NCBI GenBank assembly: GCA_050084515.1
Contig: CM114272.1
Span: forward strand, 61,566,001 to 61,630,000
DNA length: 64,000 bases
Direction: 5' to 3'
Source of the DNA: Blasia pusilla
Taxonomy: Eukaryota > Marchantiophyta > Marchantiopsida > Blasiales
Below, one piece after another: positions 24,290 through 36,749 of the stretch (position 1 is its first letter; the number at the start of each line of letters is the position of its first letter). The notes under the pieces were generated by a model. The model was not told the origin of the DNA, did not search any database, and saw only the letters and a list, made by a program, of their open reading frames with translations. A program made the translations under genes and the position numbers.

Positions 24290-27200
24290 CTAAACCATCT
24301 GCCAAGGTGCACCTGCCATGACTGCCTCCACATCGGCTATTTCTCGTGGACATTTCGTGAGATTCTCACAACCATCAGCAGTCAGTACCTGCACATAGTT
24401 GGAAGAGATCTCTAGCACTTGTCAACAAGTAATCATGATATCATAACGCTATGATGCAGTTCATACTCGAGTGTTCTTCGAGTTTTCATGTCTTCATTTT
24501 GATAATGATTTCAAATTGCATGTAGAATTAGAAAAGGCATTCATAAATAAAGGGGTGTTGGTGTGGGAAAGCCCATTAAGAAAAACCTAGCTGGAACTCA
24601 AGAGGATGGGAGAACCCATTAACAATACGAAGAAGGGAAGAGCCAATGAATTGCAAGAACCGGCGAGAGAGGAGAGTAGGGGGAGCTCTTGACCCCCCTC
24701 AATCTAAAGAAGGGTAGACTCAAAGAGTTGAACCACAACACGTTAGGAATACACAAGAGGAAGATCATTCGAAGATCTAAAATTTCTGGCTCCGCAACAT
24801 CTGCATGAGAAAGATACAAGAAAACAAGGAGGATGTTGAAATCAGAAGAGTGGGAAAGCAATCCAGACAAAGAGAACTCACCACATCATCTTCGAGTCTT
24901 ACGCCGCCAAAACCCCGCAGCCGTTCAATGACCTCCTTCACAATAAACCTGGAGGTGGAGGCATTCTCCATTGCAGGTACCAATAATGTGTCGATGAAAT
25001 AGCAACCTGGTTCAACAGTTAATACCTGCAAACGACCAATCCAAGACACCAGTTTCCAGCTAAGCTGTCACCACAATGGGCATTTCCTGTAACATGGAGG
25101 GTTTTGTGAATGAAATGAGCACAAGACAACCGTCTCAATGTGTGGGGATACGTGTCAGCAGTGTGGTAGGGCCTTAGACCAACATGATGTACAGGCAGAG
25201 AGTGAATGCCAAACAATTGGGTTTGGATACAATTTGTTGAGCTTCATCAATCGATTTGACTGGATTCACGAGTCCCAATGCACTGGGGAACATGTCAGCA
25301 GAGTGGTCTGACCTAAAAAATGATGTAAGAGCAGGAGTGAGGGGGCCTTTCTCAGATCTAGTTCTCATGGATGTCACTCAAAAGCTATGGATAGCAGAAA
25401 AAGTGGTTACAACTGGCAATGGTGAGCTCCACACTATTAAGTAAGAGTGATGTAGATCATCTACAAGAGAAGAAGAAGAGTTCTGTCATAAAGAGGAGAG
25501 TTTGATGCCAAGTGCCATACCATGCCTTCTTCCAGGATCCGCACAGTTCTCAGAGATCTGAGGCCCGGCTCGTCGATTCTTTCGGTACCCTGGCGAAAGC
25601 ATTGGACAAGTAAGATGAGGCGAATAGATCAGCAACAAAATATGACAAGTATAAAAAAGTGAGCAGTGAGGACTATGCGAAACTGGTTCAGAAGCAACTT
25701 GCCTTTGGGTATCCGCTTGGATCGTGTGTGTCAAGACCCAGAAAATGCCCCAATCCATGGGGCATGAAAACTGCTCCAAACCTTTCCTCCATCATTTCTG
25801 CCACGTCCCTGCAAAGGTTTGAGAAGTTGATCACAATCTCTTTTAATCTAGAATCACTTCATTTATAGTAAAAGTATCGTACTAATGATTTATTGTCTGG
25901 TGGTATAGCTGGTCTTCTCCACCTTCCATTTCGTCCATAAATTCAGTCCAGAATACTTTGAAATAAAGGTCTTCAAGCTGCTCGAGCTTGCAAAGTCCTT
26001 GCGACCGTGTAGTAGCTGAAAAGGTAATCATCCACAAACGGTTGACAGCAAAAAAAGTGACCTCATTTTTCTTTCATTCAAATCTAGAGCTTACCCCTTT
26101 AAAACGCCCCCTTCCTTTAAAGTCTCAAGTATTTTTTCTTCAGCCAACCTGCCAAGGGTGTGCACCTGAACCATTAGGTAGAACTCAGAGCTTTTCCATT
26201 GCTAATTTATGAAGATCACTTGTACACCCGACTTCATTTCCTGCCTGATCTGGGTACCAACATAAGAAGTGCATACAAATAAATGCTCACTTGCTAGGTT
26301 CACTGCTCAAAAGCTTGACCAGGGTCTCCAGATTCAATCCACTGAGTAGGGAGTCATAATAAAATCTGACTCATCTGGTTATGATCTCACTACTGCTCAA
26401 TTTTAGAAGAAGCATCTAAAAATAAAAGGGAAAGGGAAGAAGAAAAACAAGACAGCAACAATGGGCCATGAGAAGTTGAGCGACAACATGGCCACAATCG
26501 GCCAGGAGAGAGCAGGGGGAAGTTCCCTCTAAGATCTAAATTCGTAAACCATTCAATAGGCTGCATCTTTTGTACCATCTGTACAAGTGGGACCTTTCAA
26601 GTGTGATATCTGGCACAAGTACATATAAACTTTCTTCCATCTGCTCTGAAAGAAATCATAAGCTCAGGATAAACTATTGTTTGAAGTAGTACTTGTGCAT
26701 GTCCACCCAAGAAACTCCAGGCCTCATTTGAGATATGACAGCATTCTGGGCTTTCAAAACTGCCTGCAATTGCAAGATTATGGTCATCAAATCCAAATCC
26801 TCGTATGCACAAAACTAACATGGATAAAAATCCCACCAAAAAATAATGAAGAGTAGCTGACACACGGAAAAGATCAACATCCTGAGGCTGTGATGGTGTG
26901 CAGACAAATACATGAGCATGTTGAAATTTGTTAATATCGAGTTTAGTCATGCCCTAAAAGTAGTTAGTCAAATACTAACTTAGTTGGATACTAATTTAGT
27001 TAACTAGAGATAACTTAGTGTTCCTCTATCTTTTTAGGGTAACCTTGAATTAGGGCAATTCTCGAGTTAGGGCTAGCCACCATCTGTTATTTTAGAATCA
27101 GAGTTTCTCTACAACCTAGCTATTACAAGCACACTTAGTGCAATAGCAACCACTCAGGTTAGATTGTAGAGGAAAGAGCTAGACAACCTGCATCACCAGA

Positions 27201-30200
27201 TCACCTTGCATTCTCAAGCACACTTAGTGCAATAGCAACCACTCAGGTTAGTACTACTATACACCTTGTATCACAAGACTCACTGAACTCCTCAAGTCAG
27301 CAGACCTCTCAGTCTGTAAGCAGCAGCACACTCAGTGCTTAGCACACTGAACTACTAAGGTCAGAAGCACAATCCACTCAGGTAAGCAAAGCACACTCAG
27401 TGCTTCTCAATCAGCTCCTCAGCTCAGAGAGTTGTGTCCAGAAAGGTGTAAGAGAATGTAAATTCGCAGGGCACCCTCAGAGGGTTATATACAGCCAAGA
27501 GAATGAGTTTCTAAGTTTTAGGGTTAGGGCCTGCCGCCCATAGTAATTCTCAGAATTACTGAGGTAACTCTATGGTAACAAGAAATTACTATTTACTGTG
27601 GTAAAACACTAAGTTACTATAGTAATTCTATCAGTTACTTTTCACTATAGTAAACTCCAAGTTACTATGTTTTACAACATGTTATTTAGAGTATGGATCT
27701 GTTCAAGAAGATCTAAGGGCCAGAAGTGCTCACCCTCATGTATATAATATCTCTGTTTAGAGAGCAGAAGCCAATTCTACAGCATGCACAGTTTTGGTGA
27801 GAACTCCTGAGGCTCTTGGTCCTGATGCAGAGTGATCAGACAGTAGGAAGAGGAGATTGAGACTAATTGCTGTGCTTGCTAGGGCCTCACTGGAAGGTAG
27901 ATTGTTTTGTCTAGTATGCTGATGGAGATTGTTTGTGCTCAATGAGGTGAGCCATGTCTGATCTCTGAGCTGGTGACATGTGAGGATCTGTAGTGTGAGT
28001 GCAAGGCGTGACTGTGTAGAATCCTTCTTAGTATCTCTTAGATAATAAGAAGAGTCACATCATGGTAGGCTCTGATTTGGCAATAGAAATAGAAACTGAT
28101 TTGCTGATTGTGTACAAGCTGAAATCATGGATGGTCTAGCTGATGCTAGCTCTGACTTTGTACAAGGAGATACTTTTGCTGGTCAATCATTTTCTCAGGT
28201 TATGGGCCCACCCCAAACCTTTCTCCTTAGTGATTTCAGCAGTGTAAAGAAGTTGAATGGTGGAAACTATAGAGAATGGTCCACAACCATGATGGACATT
28301 CTAATGCTGAAAGGGTTGTGGGTGTACGTTGAGATGAAACCTCACAATCTAGAAGAGCTTGTGGTAAACTTTGCTTGGAGACAGCAAAATCAGTTGGCTG
28401 CTATCTTATTAAAGCAGACCCTGAACTCCTCTATGAGGGAGTTGGTGGATGGTATAAGCAATGCTTGGGAGATCTGGTCCAAGCTTAAGGGTTTGAACAA
28501 GGAGTCAGCTTTGACTCTAGCTATGCAAAGATGGAAGACATTGAGCTCGACAAGGATGGCTGACACAGATAGAGTTGCAGCTCACATTGCCAAAATGGAG
28601 TCAACTTTTGCACAAGTGAAAGCAGTTGGACAGGAACTGATTCCTATATGGAAGGTAACCCTGTTGCTATCCTCCTTACCTCCTCGATTTGATACAATGG
28701 TTACAATCTTTGAAACCTGGGAGGCAGATTTGCTTACATGGGAATCTGTGACCAACAAGCTCCTGAGATATAATCAGAAGCGAGAGGTGATTGTGGAAGA
28801 AACAGTCATGCTCAACAGGGATAGGAAGTGGAAAGAGACCAGAACTTGTTACATTTGTGCAGAGAAGGGACATCTTGCTCTTAATTGTCCAAAGAAGTTG
28901 AAAAGGGAGAGAAAGTTAAAAGGAGTGGATCTGCAGTCAAGAATCAAGAGAAGTTGATGGAGAAGCAAAGGACCTCCTACAGGGAGAAGGATAAGGCAAA
29001 GGTTGCTGGAGTGATGACTACTGAATACACATCTGATGAAAGTTGTTGTTCTTTCATGATGGCCTCGTGTGAGAAAGATCTCAAGAGGAGCAGTGGATGG
29101 TGGGTGGACTCCGGTGCAACATCACATGTCTGTTATCAAGAGGAGTTGTTCTCAGACATAAAACCAGCAAGTAATCATCACGTTAGAAGTGCTTCTGGAT
29201 TGTTAAGTCCTGTGGGAGGGGTTGGCTCAGTTTCTATTTTCTTCAGTGCTGATGAAAGCAAATTGATGAAATGGCAGCGGCATGGAGTGTTATATGTTGC
29301 AGATTACATACAAAATCTGTTGTCAGTTAAGAAATTATTGGTGGCAGGAATTGATGTGCACTTCTGGAACTCAAACCAGACTTGCACACTTGAAAGAAAC
29401 GGGAAAGTCTTGTGCCGAGGAGTGGTACAAGGAAATTTGTTCAAACTGCTGGAATGTGATCCAGAGGAGCAGGTAAATCTCACTGAGAATAGGAGCTTGC
29501 TGAATCTGTGGCCTTGCAGATTGGGGCACCTATCGGAACACAGCATTCGAGCTCTGCAAGGAATGTCATGTGGTGTGGAGATTGAGAAGTCACAGAAGCT
29601 TGAGTTCTGTGAGGCTTGTGTGCAAGGGAAAGCTCAAAAGTCACCCACTCCCAGAAGGTCACTTAACAGGTCTGAAAGATTATTGGACTTGATTCACTCT
29701 GATGTGTGTGGACCAATGCCTGTAAAGTCACTAGGAGGAGCACGCTATTTTGTGTCATTTGTGGACGACAAGAGTAGAAAGAGCCTTGTGTACCTGATAA
29801 GCAGCAAGGCTCAAGTTCTAGAGAAATTTGTTATCTTTGTCAACATGACAGAGAGGCAAGTTGAACGAAGAGTGAAGAGACTTAGGTCTGATGGAGGAGG
29901 AGAATATGCAAGTAAAAACTGAGAATATGATTGACCAGCAGAAGTATCTCCTTGTACAAAGTCAGAGCTAGCATCAGCTAGACCATCCATGATTTCAGCT
30001 TGTACACAATCAACAAATCAGTTCCTATCTCTATTGCCAAATCAGAGCCCTACCATGATGTGACTCTTCTTACTATCTAAGAGATACTAAGAAGGATTCT
30101 ACTCAGCCACACCTTGCACTCACACTACAGGTCCTCACATGTCACCAGCTCAGAGATCAGACATGGCTCACCATTGAGCACAAACAATCTCCATCAGCAT

Positions 30201-33200
30201 ACTAGACAAAACAACCTGCCTTCCAGTGAGGCTCTAGCAAGCACAGCAATTAGTCTCAATCTCCTCTTCCTACTCTCTGATCACTCTGCAGCAGGACCAA
30301 GAGCCTCAGGAGTCCTCACCAAAACTGTGCATGCTGTAGAATTGGCTTCTGCTCTCTAAAGAGAGACATTATATACATGAGGGTGAGCACTTCTGGCCCT
30401 TGGATCTTCTTGAACAGATCCATACCCTAAATAACAGATGGTGGCTAGCCCTAACTCGAGAATTGCCCTAATTCAAGGTTACCCTAAAAAGATAGAGGAA
30501 CACTAAGTTATCTCTAGCTAACTAAATTAGTATCCAACTAAGTTAGTATTTGACTAACTACTTTTAGGGCATGACTAAACTAGATATTAACAAATTTCAA
30601 CAAAGACTTTCAAGCATATCTCTCAGCCAAGGGGATATTAAAAGATGTTACGGCACGTGACAGCCCCCACCAAAATGGAGTAGCTGAAAGGTTGAATAGA
30701 ACCTTGCAAGAGAAAGCCTTGAGCATGTTGCAACATGCCAAGCTTGGTCAAGAATTCTGGGGAGCAGCTATCATGACAGCGAATTATCTGAGGAACATCA
30801 GTCCCACAGCGGCCTTGAAGAATGTAACTCCAGAAGAGTGCTGGTCTGGTAAGAAACCTGACATTTCTAGATTGAAAGTGTTTGGTTGTGTTGGCTATGC
30901 CCTCACCCCTGATACACAAAGGAGGAAACTAGATGCAAAGGCTGACAAGTACATATTTGTTGGGTATGAAGAAGGGCTGAAAGGATACATGTTGTATAAT
31001 CCTAGAACCTGCAAGGCAATTCGAAGCAATGATGTGACTTTGGATGAGAAGAGTTTTTGGAAAGACTCTGAGCACAAAGAGTCAATGGTCAATCATTTTC
31101 TCAGAGCAATGCCCACAGATTCACAAGCCTACAGCTTTTACAGCCAGGAGTAGCAGCAACCATCAACTAACGCACCCCGTAAACCATTCGTTGGTCATCT
31201 GTGAAAGTGCCGTTTATCTACAAGCACACAAACTCCAAGTCAGAAATTCATGCTGTCAAACCCAAAACTATGACTAGAAACCTAAACTGATCTTTAGTTC
31301 AGAGTGCAGATCATAATTCTGGCTGAAACCTATGGTGGTTGAGCATTCTTATGACGAAGAGCATATGGGCAGCTCCAGGTTGCCTGTTCTTGACTGCACT
31401 TGATCAATGACTTCCGTAATCATGACATTGTTTAACAAGGAGGATGACAAGTCGTACACTCATTCAAAAGCTCATAACATTGAAGCCTGTAAACTGATGC
31501 CTTATCATCGTTTTGCTGTTTTGATGACAGGTGCATGCACAACATGGCCTGTCACAGAAGTGAATCAACAATTTTAAAAGGTGTAAACCATTGAGGGTTC
31601 AAATTGTGTGGCAGAAAAACTTGCCGGAAATGAACACGTAATGTCAGAGCCATAGAACTGATACTCGGCACCCATGTCTAACAAAGCCATATCGCCATCC
31701 TCCAGAGTCTGTAGCAAGGTGTGTCCCAGTGGAAAGAAGATGATCAGCATCGTGGGAGGTTGAACATAAAAGAAAAGAAGCTTGTCTCCATGATGTATTG
31801 GAAAACATTATGATAGTAATGCTGACATCCTACCCGGTCGTTTGGAGCAGCTGCATGACCATAGTGCAATATGGCGCTGCACATACACAGTATACTTGAA
31901 TGAGTACATCTTCCAAGCCTCACAAATAAATGAGTGGAATCATGCCAAAAGTAGTACATCATGCAACAAATTGTGGCTAGCAGAGCAAGAAATGTTCACG
32001 TTTGAAATGGAGAGATCTGATAGCATCCACAGCTGTGAACAAAGCCATTTACAGTGGAAAGTGAAAGGCAAGGAAAGGGTGCCTTCTGAGTGCGATCACA
32101 AACCTGTTTTCTCCAGTTGCACAAATGCAAGTGTAGGAGCAGTGTCGACAACCCCCCCGGAAATGAACTTCATGCACGAATGTGCTTTCAAGTTGGTACT
32201 CTTTCATTCCTGGTTTTGCTATTCTCATGACCTGGTCATTGCAGGTATAGAAAGTTGAAGCATAAGGAAATCCTGAAGTTATCATGCCAGTTGTAATTTT
32301 TTTTCAGTTGACAACACACTTAAGCCTGACCATTTGCTGAACTGCATTCCTTACTAATTCAGTACCACAAAGTTGGGAAAGGATGTGATGCAAATCTCCC
32401 TAGTCCTCTCTGTCTTCGGCCATAATCTCCTTACTTTTTCATGTCGAGAAGCTGATTTTCGATTTCTTCAAAATGATGAATCATGCAAGGACCATCAGAT
32501 AGCTTTGAGTGCGGCTTAGATGCAGGATGTTTTCCTTTTTTTTTGGCTTTAACAAAAGGGCGCGAGTAATCTGGTTTGACTTGACTGACTCACTCGTCAA
32601 TCACGCCTAAAATTTATGCACTTCAACGGAAAATGCTGTAAGCTTTCTGAAACTGCAAGAAAGAAGTTATTGAGCCCTGAGGGTGGGTGGTCCTTCAGGG
32701 TTAGAACCTCATCTCCCATGCATGCATATTAACATACTCTCTTCCTCACTTATGTTACTCTAATAGAATCTTTTTGGTTTGCTCCACTCTTGTTCTCTGA
32801 TCTCTACTGGTTCTCTCCTGCACGTTAGAGCCATCTCTTGCCCTTTTGGAGCTCTTCTGCATTATACTTGATCTTCAATCTTCTTGGTGGTTTATCACGT
32901 GAAATGCCTACATCTGATCTCTCTACTGTAGCTTGTTAGCTATAAACGTTCCATACAGTTGGCAGTACATCTTCCAATTAAGGATGCATCTCTTGATACC
33001 AATTGGGGACTCTCAAAACTTTTGAACGTCAAATGACACAACGCTGTTAGGTATGACATTGTAAGAAGTTACATACCTTGACATGGGCAGCAGAGCTCAC
33101 TTTATTGGTATAGCGTAGGACATCCACCTCCAACTTAGATTTGATTGCACGACACTCACTGATGATTGGGTGTAGCACCAATTCATCAGTTAAGAAATGT

Positions 33201-36200
33201 TCAATCCCCTGCGCACACACCAAAAAAGCACGTGAGAAAGGTGACTGCATTATCCACTCAGCACGTTGACTTGAATAAGATGATCTACTCAGTCATGCAC
33301 CACAAGCTTGGCATTGGACTTGAGACTGTGTGTCTCCTCACCAGCTCTAGTAATGTGAGATCAGCACAAGAAGGGGACTAGAGAGAAGAGAAATCAACTG
33401 ACTATCATTTGCCCAAGCGTGGTGATCATTGGCAAACCAGACCTTATTCACATTGGTATGAAGTGAGAAATCCTCAGCCAGTAGCTATGCTGCTGATTGC
33501 AGAAACGATTTGTGAGACTTGCCCGAAAAGTTGCAGGTTTGGAGTAGTTTCCACTATCTGTATTGAGTCCATACAGTAGATATAGAACAGGCTTGTTCTC
33601 TGCATTGACCTCCTGTTGTCCTAATATGTCCGGCATTTCCTTGGTGTAGTATACTGCATCAACTTCATACTTCTCCTGAACATAGAAATGGTGACTATAA
33701 ATTTCAAAATGCATGTTTTCATACCACATAGTTTCACATCAACAAGTACTGGCTCCTTTTTGTCTACACATTCATGGTAAACCAACTAACGATGTAGGTT
33801 ATCTTGAATACATACATCAATGACATGTTGGAAGAGCAAATAAAAGGAAGAAGATACTCACAAGGCATCAGCTGGGTTAGTTTGTCAGTCCAACCGTATC
33901 TTATGTCCACACTTCACAACTCTTTTTGGAACCTTTTGGGATAAATCAATTACCTTGAAGAAGGAGGGGGGATGAACTGTCCCCGACCACACAGCATAAT
34001 CTTCTTCCAGTTCTGGTATAAACAAATAGGACTTACCAGTAGCAATGTCCTGCACCCCAAGTGCACAGAAATTAGTGCAGTTATCACATGTGACAGTCTC
34101 CGATCCATCATCCGTCATGTTATGAGGGTTCCTTTGATTCCTCACTGCAAATGAGGCAGTCTAGACCACAACATCTACTAAGCAACTGTGGGACAAACCA
34201 TCTGTCTCCAAAACTAACCACCAATTCTGATTTTGGGATAGCCCTTAACAGAAACATATTTGACTTCTAAGCAATCTCCAACACATGTTTGACCAAACAA
34301 CTCAAGCATCTCATCTGCCCTACAATTGTAGGGCAGATGAGATGCGAAGGTAGACTTACAATTGCACCATAAAATGCCGGTTCAATGACACCAAAGAGGT
34401 ATGCGAAGTAACTTTCTTGCCTGCCATACGTTTAAACGCTCAACTCAGAAATATATCAGAGCTCACTTGAATATGACAAACTGAGGTCTGCTACTAGCTA
34501 GGATGCAAGCGATCTTCTTTGGAGTTGTGCTAGTACTGGCCGGCCAACCACACGGTGGAAAACTTGGTGAACACTACCATTGAGGGAGAGCAGAAGAAAA
34601 GATAAATCGCTAGGTGATACAGTGGGGATTTGGGTAGCTAGTCTAAGAGGGTAAGCCATCGCCAATGGCTTGTAAATTGGCCATGTTTTGTGATGAGTGT
34701 ACATCACACAAACAGTGACCAAATACTCTTAACAATTAGTCGTTACCAATGGTCAGTGTAAGACAAGGACGGCCATGGGATCTTGTTCTCATCACTGAAG
34801 AGAGAACGAGTGCTGAGTTGTAAAGCGACCGAGAACTCCAATTACCGGAAGAGTATTGCCGTGTCAGTGCAGTATCGTGTTTGCTCCTCACCTCCCTGGA
34901 AAACAACATCAGCATACGTGAAAAAAGAGACATCAGAAAGGTCAACCGAGTGTTCTTTCATTTGTACTTTCAGCATCAGGTGACAATGTTGTTCTTCCCA
35001 ATCAAGATTCGGTCCACAACCGAGGGCTGTTTATACTCTTAAACCCTATCGGTCGTTACACTCAGAGCAACTACGGAAGATCCCAGGGCACCCCCTTCTA
35101 ATGTTCAGATGGAAGCTACAATTGAGAGCATAGTGCTCTTCATCTCACGTGGCCCAGAAGTGCAATGTCCGCAAAGGAAACCCTCCCCTTTCCAGATCCA
35201 GGCGGGAGGGGCCACATCTGAATCTGGTTAGGGGCTACCGAGGCTTGGTGGACATGGAGGCAGAGAGGAAAGGACTGTTGGGTTGATCTCTAAATATTCA
35301 TGAAAGTGCGGTACCAGCTCATCCTTTCCCCTTGTGCTCAGCAAAGTGATATTCATTTCCAACAGCTTTTGATAAACATCTCACCTCGTAGAGACATAAG
35401 TTTTGTGCAGCTCCATTGACAGGTCCTTGGTAGTAATGGGATGAAAAAAATTGAATCAACTGATTTCTTATTCACAGGTTTCCAAGAGGGCCATGGGACT
35501 GGCGATTGGAATATTTACATTCCCACTGTATGCAGATCAAGGAAGGGGAGTGACAGGAAAGAAGACAGCGTAGCTTTCAAATTCTCACTGTTTCAGATGT
35601 TCAACTCTAGCGACCACAAACCCTCACAAAGGAACATAGGTCTGTGAAACTGGTTCCATGAAAACACTTACATTCAGTTCAGAAAACCCTTTCTACAATC
35701 TTCAGAGTAACTGCAACTGAAAAGATACTGCTCTTCACCGTTGAGTTGCCCTGTACTGCAATGTCTCTTCCTGTCTGTCTATCTCCCCTTTCTGTGGGTG
35801 AAAGAGAGAGACTGAACTCATTCAGTAGTGTATGTCGCAGCCTTGCCACCACAGACTCGGCGAGGGCTGGACGGTGCCAGAGACTGGGGACATAGGGAGA
35901 CTGAATGAATGAAGCGATTCATTGTCCATGGGTAACCACAAGGGCCATGGGGCTTCGATTTCCAAAATTTGCAACCGCGGAACAGGAAAATCCGAAGCCA
36001 AGAAAGCCCAACGAAGTCAACTGCTCCAGGTAATGATTTCCAGCCATCACACAGCTAGGTACGAATTCGGCAATCTGAGCCTGGTCTTTGCTAGCCATGT
36101 AACCAGTGCCACTGAGGGGTAGATACTGTACTCACCAGGTAGTGCCTGTCGTAGCCTTGGACACGTAGAGAGAAAATGAAAGAGAGTATTACAGACTGAT

Positions 36201-36453
36201 TGATTGCAATGGAATACCACCCACCTCCCAAGCTTGAGTCACACTCACTCACCTGAATCAACTCGTGTATGGGGTAAAGAAAGCATTCTTATGAAGGTAA
36301 GAGTCCAACCTGCAGCAAAATCATGCCCCTTGAGGGCAAATTGCTAGATCCCATTTGGGCTCGCATACGAGACACTAGCTTACGCCGATTTTGTGCATAC
36401 AGCTCCAATGGGATGACGTAGCTCGATGGGACACAACCATCATCGGTTGCCAT
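24290..36453 (-). CDS. PEPD: Xaa-Pro dipeptidase (prolidase), 16-exon host gene
   Basis: Metallopeptidase of the M24 (pita-bread) fold that splits X-Pro dipeptides, probably cytosolic. Exons, in coding order on the minus strand: 36453-36310, 34895-34846, 34420-34360, 34049-33954, 33675-33523, 33208-33077, 32231-32104, 31876-31834, 31708-31625, 31217-31176, 26763-26693, 26148-26095, 25808-25703, 25589-25521, 25025-24882, 24388-24290. They total 1476 nt with every phase matching: 491 residues plus TAG, about the length of human prolidase. The start is the ATG at 36453 ([18 protein letters not shown]). All five metal ligands are visible: DMGAEY and SDITC (two Asp), [10 protein letters not shown] (His), LTVEPGCYF (Glu) and GGVRLEDDV (Glu). 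Three introns begin with GC instead of GT (after exons 5, 9 and 13). Intron 10 is 4.4 kb because a copia element sits in it, and intron 1 contains LINE fragments. The reading frame is intact. Confidence 0.93.
27096..27689. mobile_element. about 590-bp insertion in the copia 5' LTR, flanked by a GTTATTTAG repeat
   Basis: The inverted LTR copy (30420-30470) reads straight through CTGTTATTTAGGGTATGG. The 5' LTR has about 590 extra bp between gttattttag (27086-27095) and gttatttag (27681-27689). The flanking 9-10 bp look like a target-site duplication, a size typical of Mutator-like elements. The insert carries a 38-bp direct repeat (about 27127-27165 and 27213-27251) and many cactcag/ctgag words. 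I see no clear terminal inverted repeats and no coding region. Confidence 0.55.
28127..28957 (+). pseudogene. copia gag with CCHC zinc knuckle
   Basis: An open frame of 276 codons starting at the ATG 28127. It has the UBN2-type copia gag body ([18 protein letters not shown] near residue 45) and a CCHC knuckle, [14 protein letters not shown], near residue 243. The downstream protease frame lies one base back (-1) and overlaps from 28885. In copia, gag and pol normally share one frame, so this may be a mutation rather than programmed shifting. Confidence 0.85.
28885..29922 (+). pseudogene. copia protease and integrase N-terminal half (interrupted)
   Basis: Encodes the aspartic protease motif [12 protein letters not shown] (about residue 73), the GAG-pre-integrase zinc region (GHLSEHS then CEACVQGK) and the integrase core with the first Asp (HSDVCGPM) and second Asp (RSDGGGEY). 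It ends abruptly after EYASKN, where an inverted fragment of the same family is inserted. The catalytic glutamate follows the insertion at about 30680. Confidence 0.85.
29921..30602 (-). mobile_element. inverted LTR-plus-gag-start fragment inserted in the copia integrase
   Basis: The reverse complement of this segment matches 26919-28198 of the same element without the 590-bp LTR insert. It begins with the LTR start (TGTTGAAATTTG at 30602) and runs through the LTR and leader to about codon 24 of gag (29921). The flanks aaaact (29915-29920) and aagact (30603-30608) look like a slightly diverged target-site duplication. One end is the LTR terminus and the other lies inside gag, which ordinary integration of a full cDNA does not produce. 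Confidence 0.8.
30603..31155 (+). pseudogene. copia integrase C-terminal half
   Basis: Continues the integrase after the inverted insert: [17 protein letters not shown] with the catalytic Glu (about 30676-30720), then [16 protein letters not shown] and [16 protein letters not shown], typical of copia integrase C-terminal regions. It stops at 31153, where the element is truncated against host intron sequence. No RT follows. Confidence 0.85.
34980..36200 (-). mobile_element. LINE 3'-end fragments in prolidase intron 1
   Basis: At least three minus-strand fragments of one LINE lie in the intron. 35280-35040 reads like [14 protein letters not shown] and [11 protein letters not shown] in shifting frames. 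35890-35690 reads like [14 protein letters not shown]. 36110-35980 reads [16 protein letters not shown], followed by a tail at about 35955-35910 (GGACAATGAATC plus ttcattcattc). All resemble the better preserved fragment at 36990-37470. They are truncated, broken and head-to-tail in the same orientation. Confidence 0.6.
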
Positions 36454-36749
36454 GACTCCCAGCTTCAAATTCTAACTGACTTGAAACGAAATAAGTGAGA
36501 GATCGATCCCAAAGAGAGAGCTTCTATGCCTCTTTTCCTTGTACCAACAACAGCTCAGATTTCCCAAATGAGTTTCGATCTTCCTGTGAACTCCTCTCGT
36601 AGTACCAACACGAGCTCACGTGAGAGCAACTACCAATTGTCAGGTGGAAAGGTGTCTGCACATGCAATGCAATGCAATAGACGTTTGACGTTTTGACGTG
36701 ATTCTGTGAAGCCTTCAGAGTTCGTGAGCTGCTGCTATTGTTGCGAGAG

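Larger units (their letters stand above)
26919..31155 (+). mobile_element. truncated Ty1/copia element inside prolidase intron 10
   Basis: Inserted antisense to the host gene. The LTR starts at 26919 (TGTTGAAATTTGTTAATATC; a TATA-like tatataatat near 27739). Gag follows at 28127, then protease and integrase. The element ends at about 31155 inside the integrase C-terminal region, with no RT, RNase H or 3' LTR, so it is 3'-truncated. Its right edge is only about 20 bp from the splice donor of host exon 10. The LTR start and family are confirmed by the inverted fragment at 29921-30602 and the relic at 47505-48560. Confidence 0.85.

Noticed and set aside
30114-30359. Open frame of 81 codons
   Set aside because: It is antisense to the inverted copia LTR/leader fragment, and the same frame appears at 27757-27942 on the other strand; it is a shadow of the LTR.
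35385-35425. Minus-strand [11 protein letters not shown], resembling a prolidase N-terminus, as exon 1
   Set aside because: The true first exon at 36453-36310 joins in phase to exon 2 and fits the family better; this stretch has no continuation.
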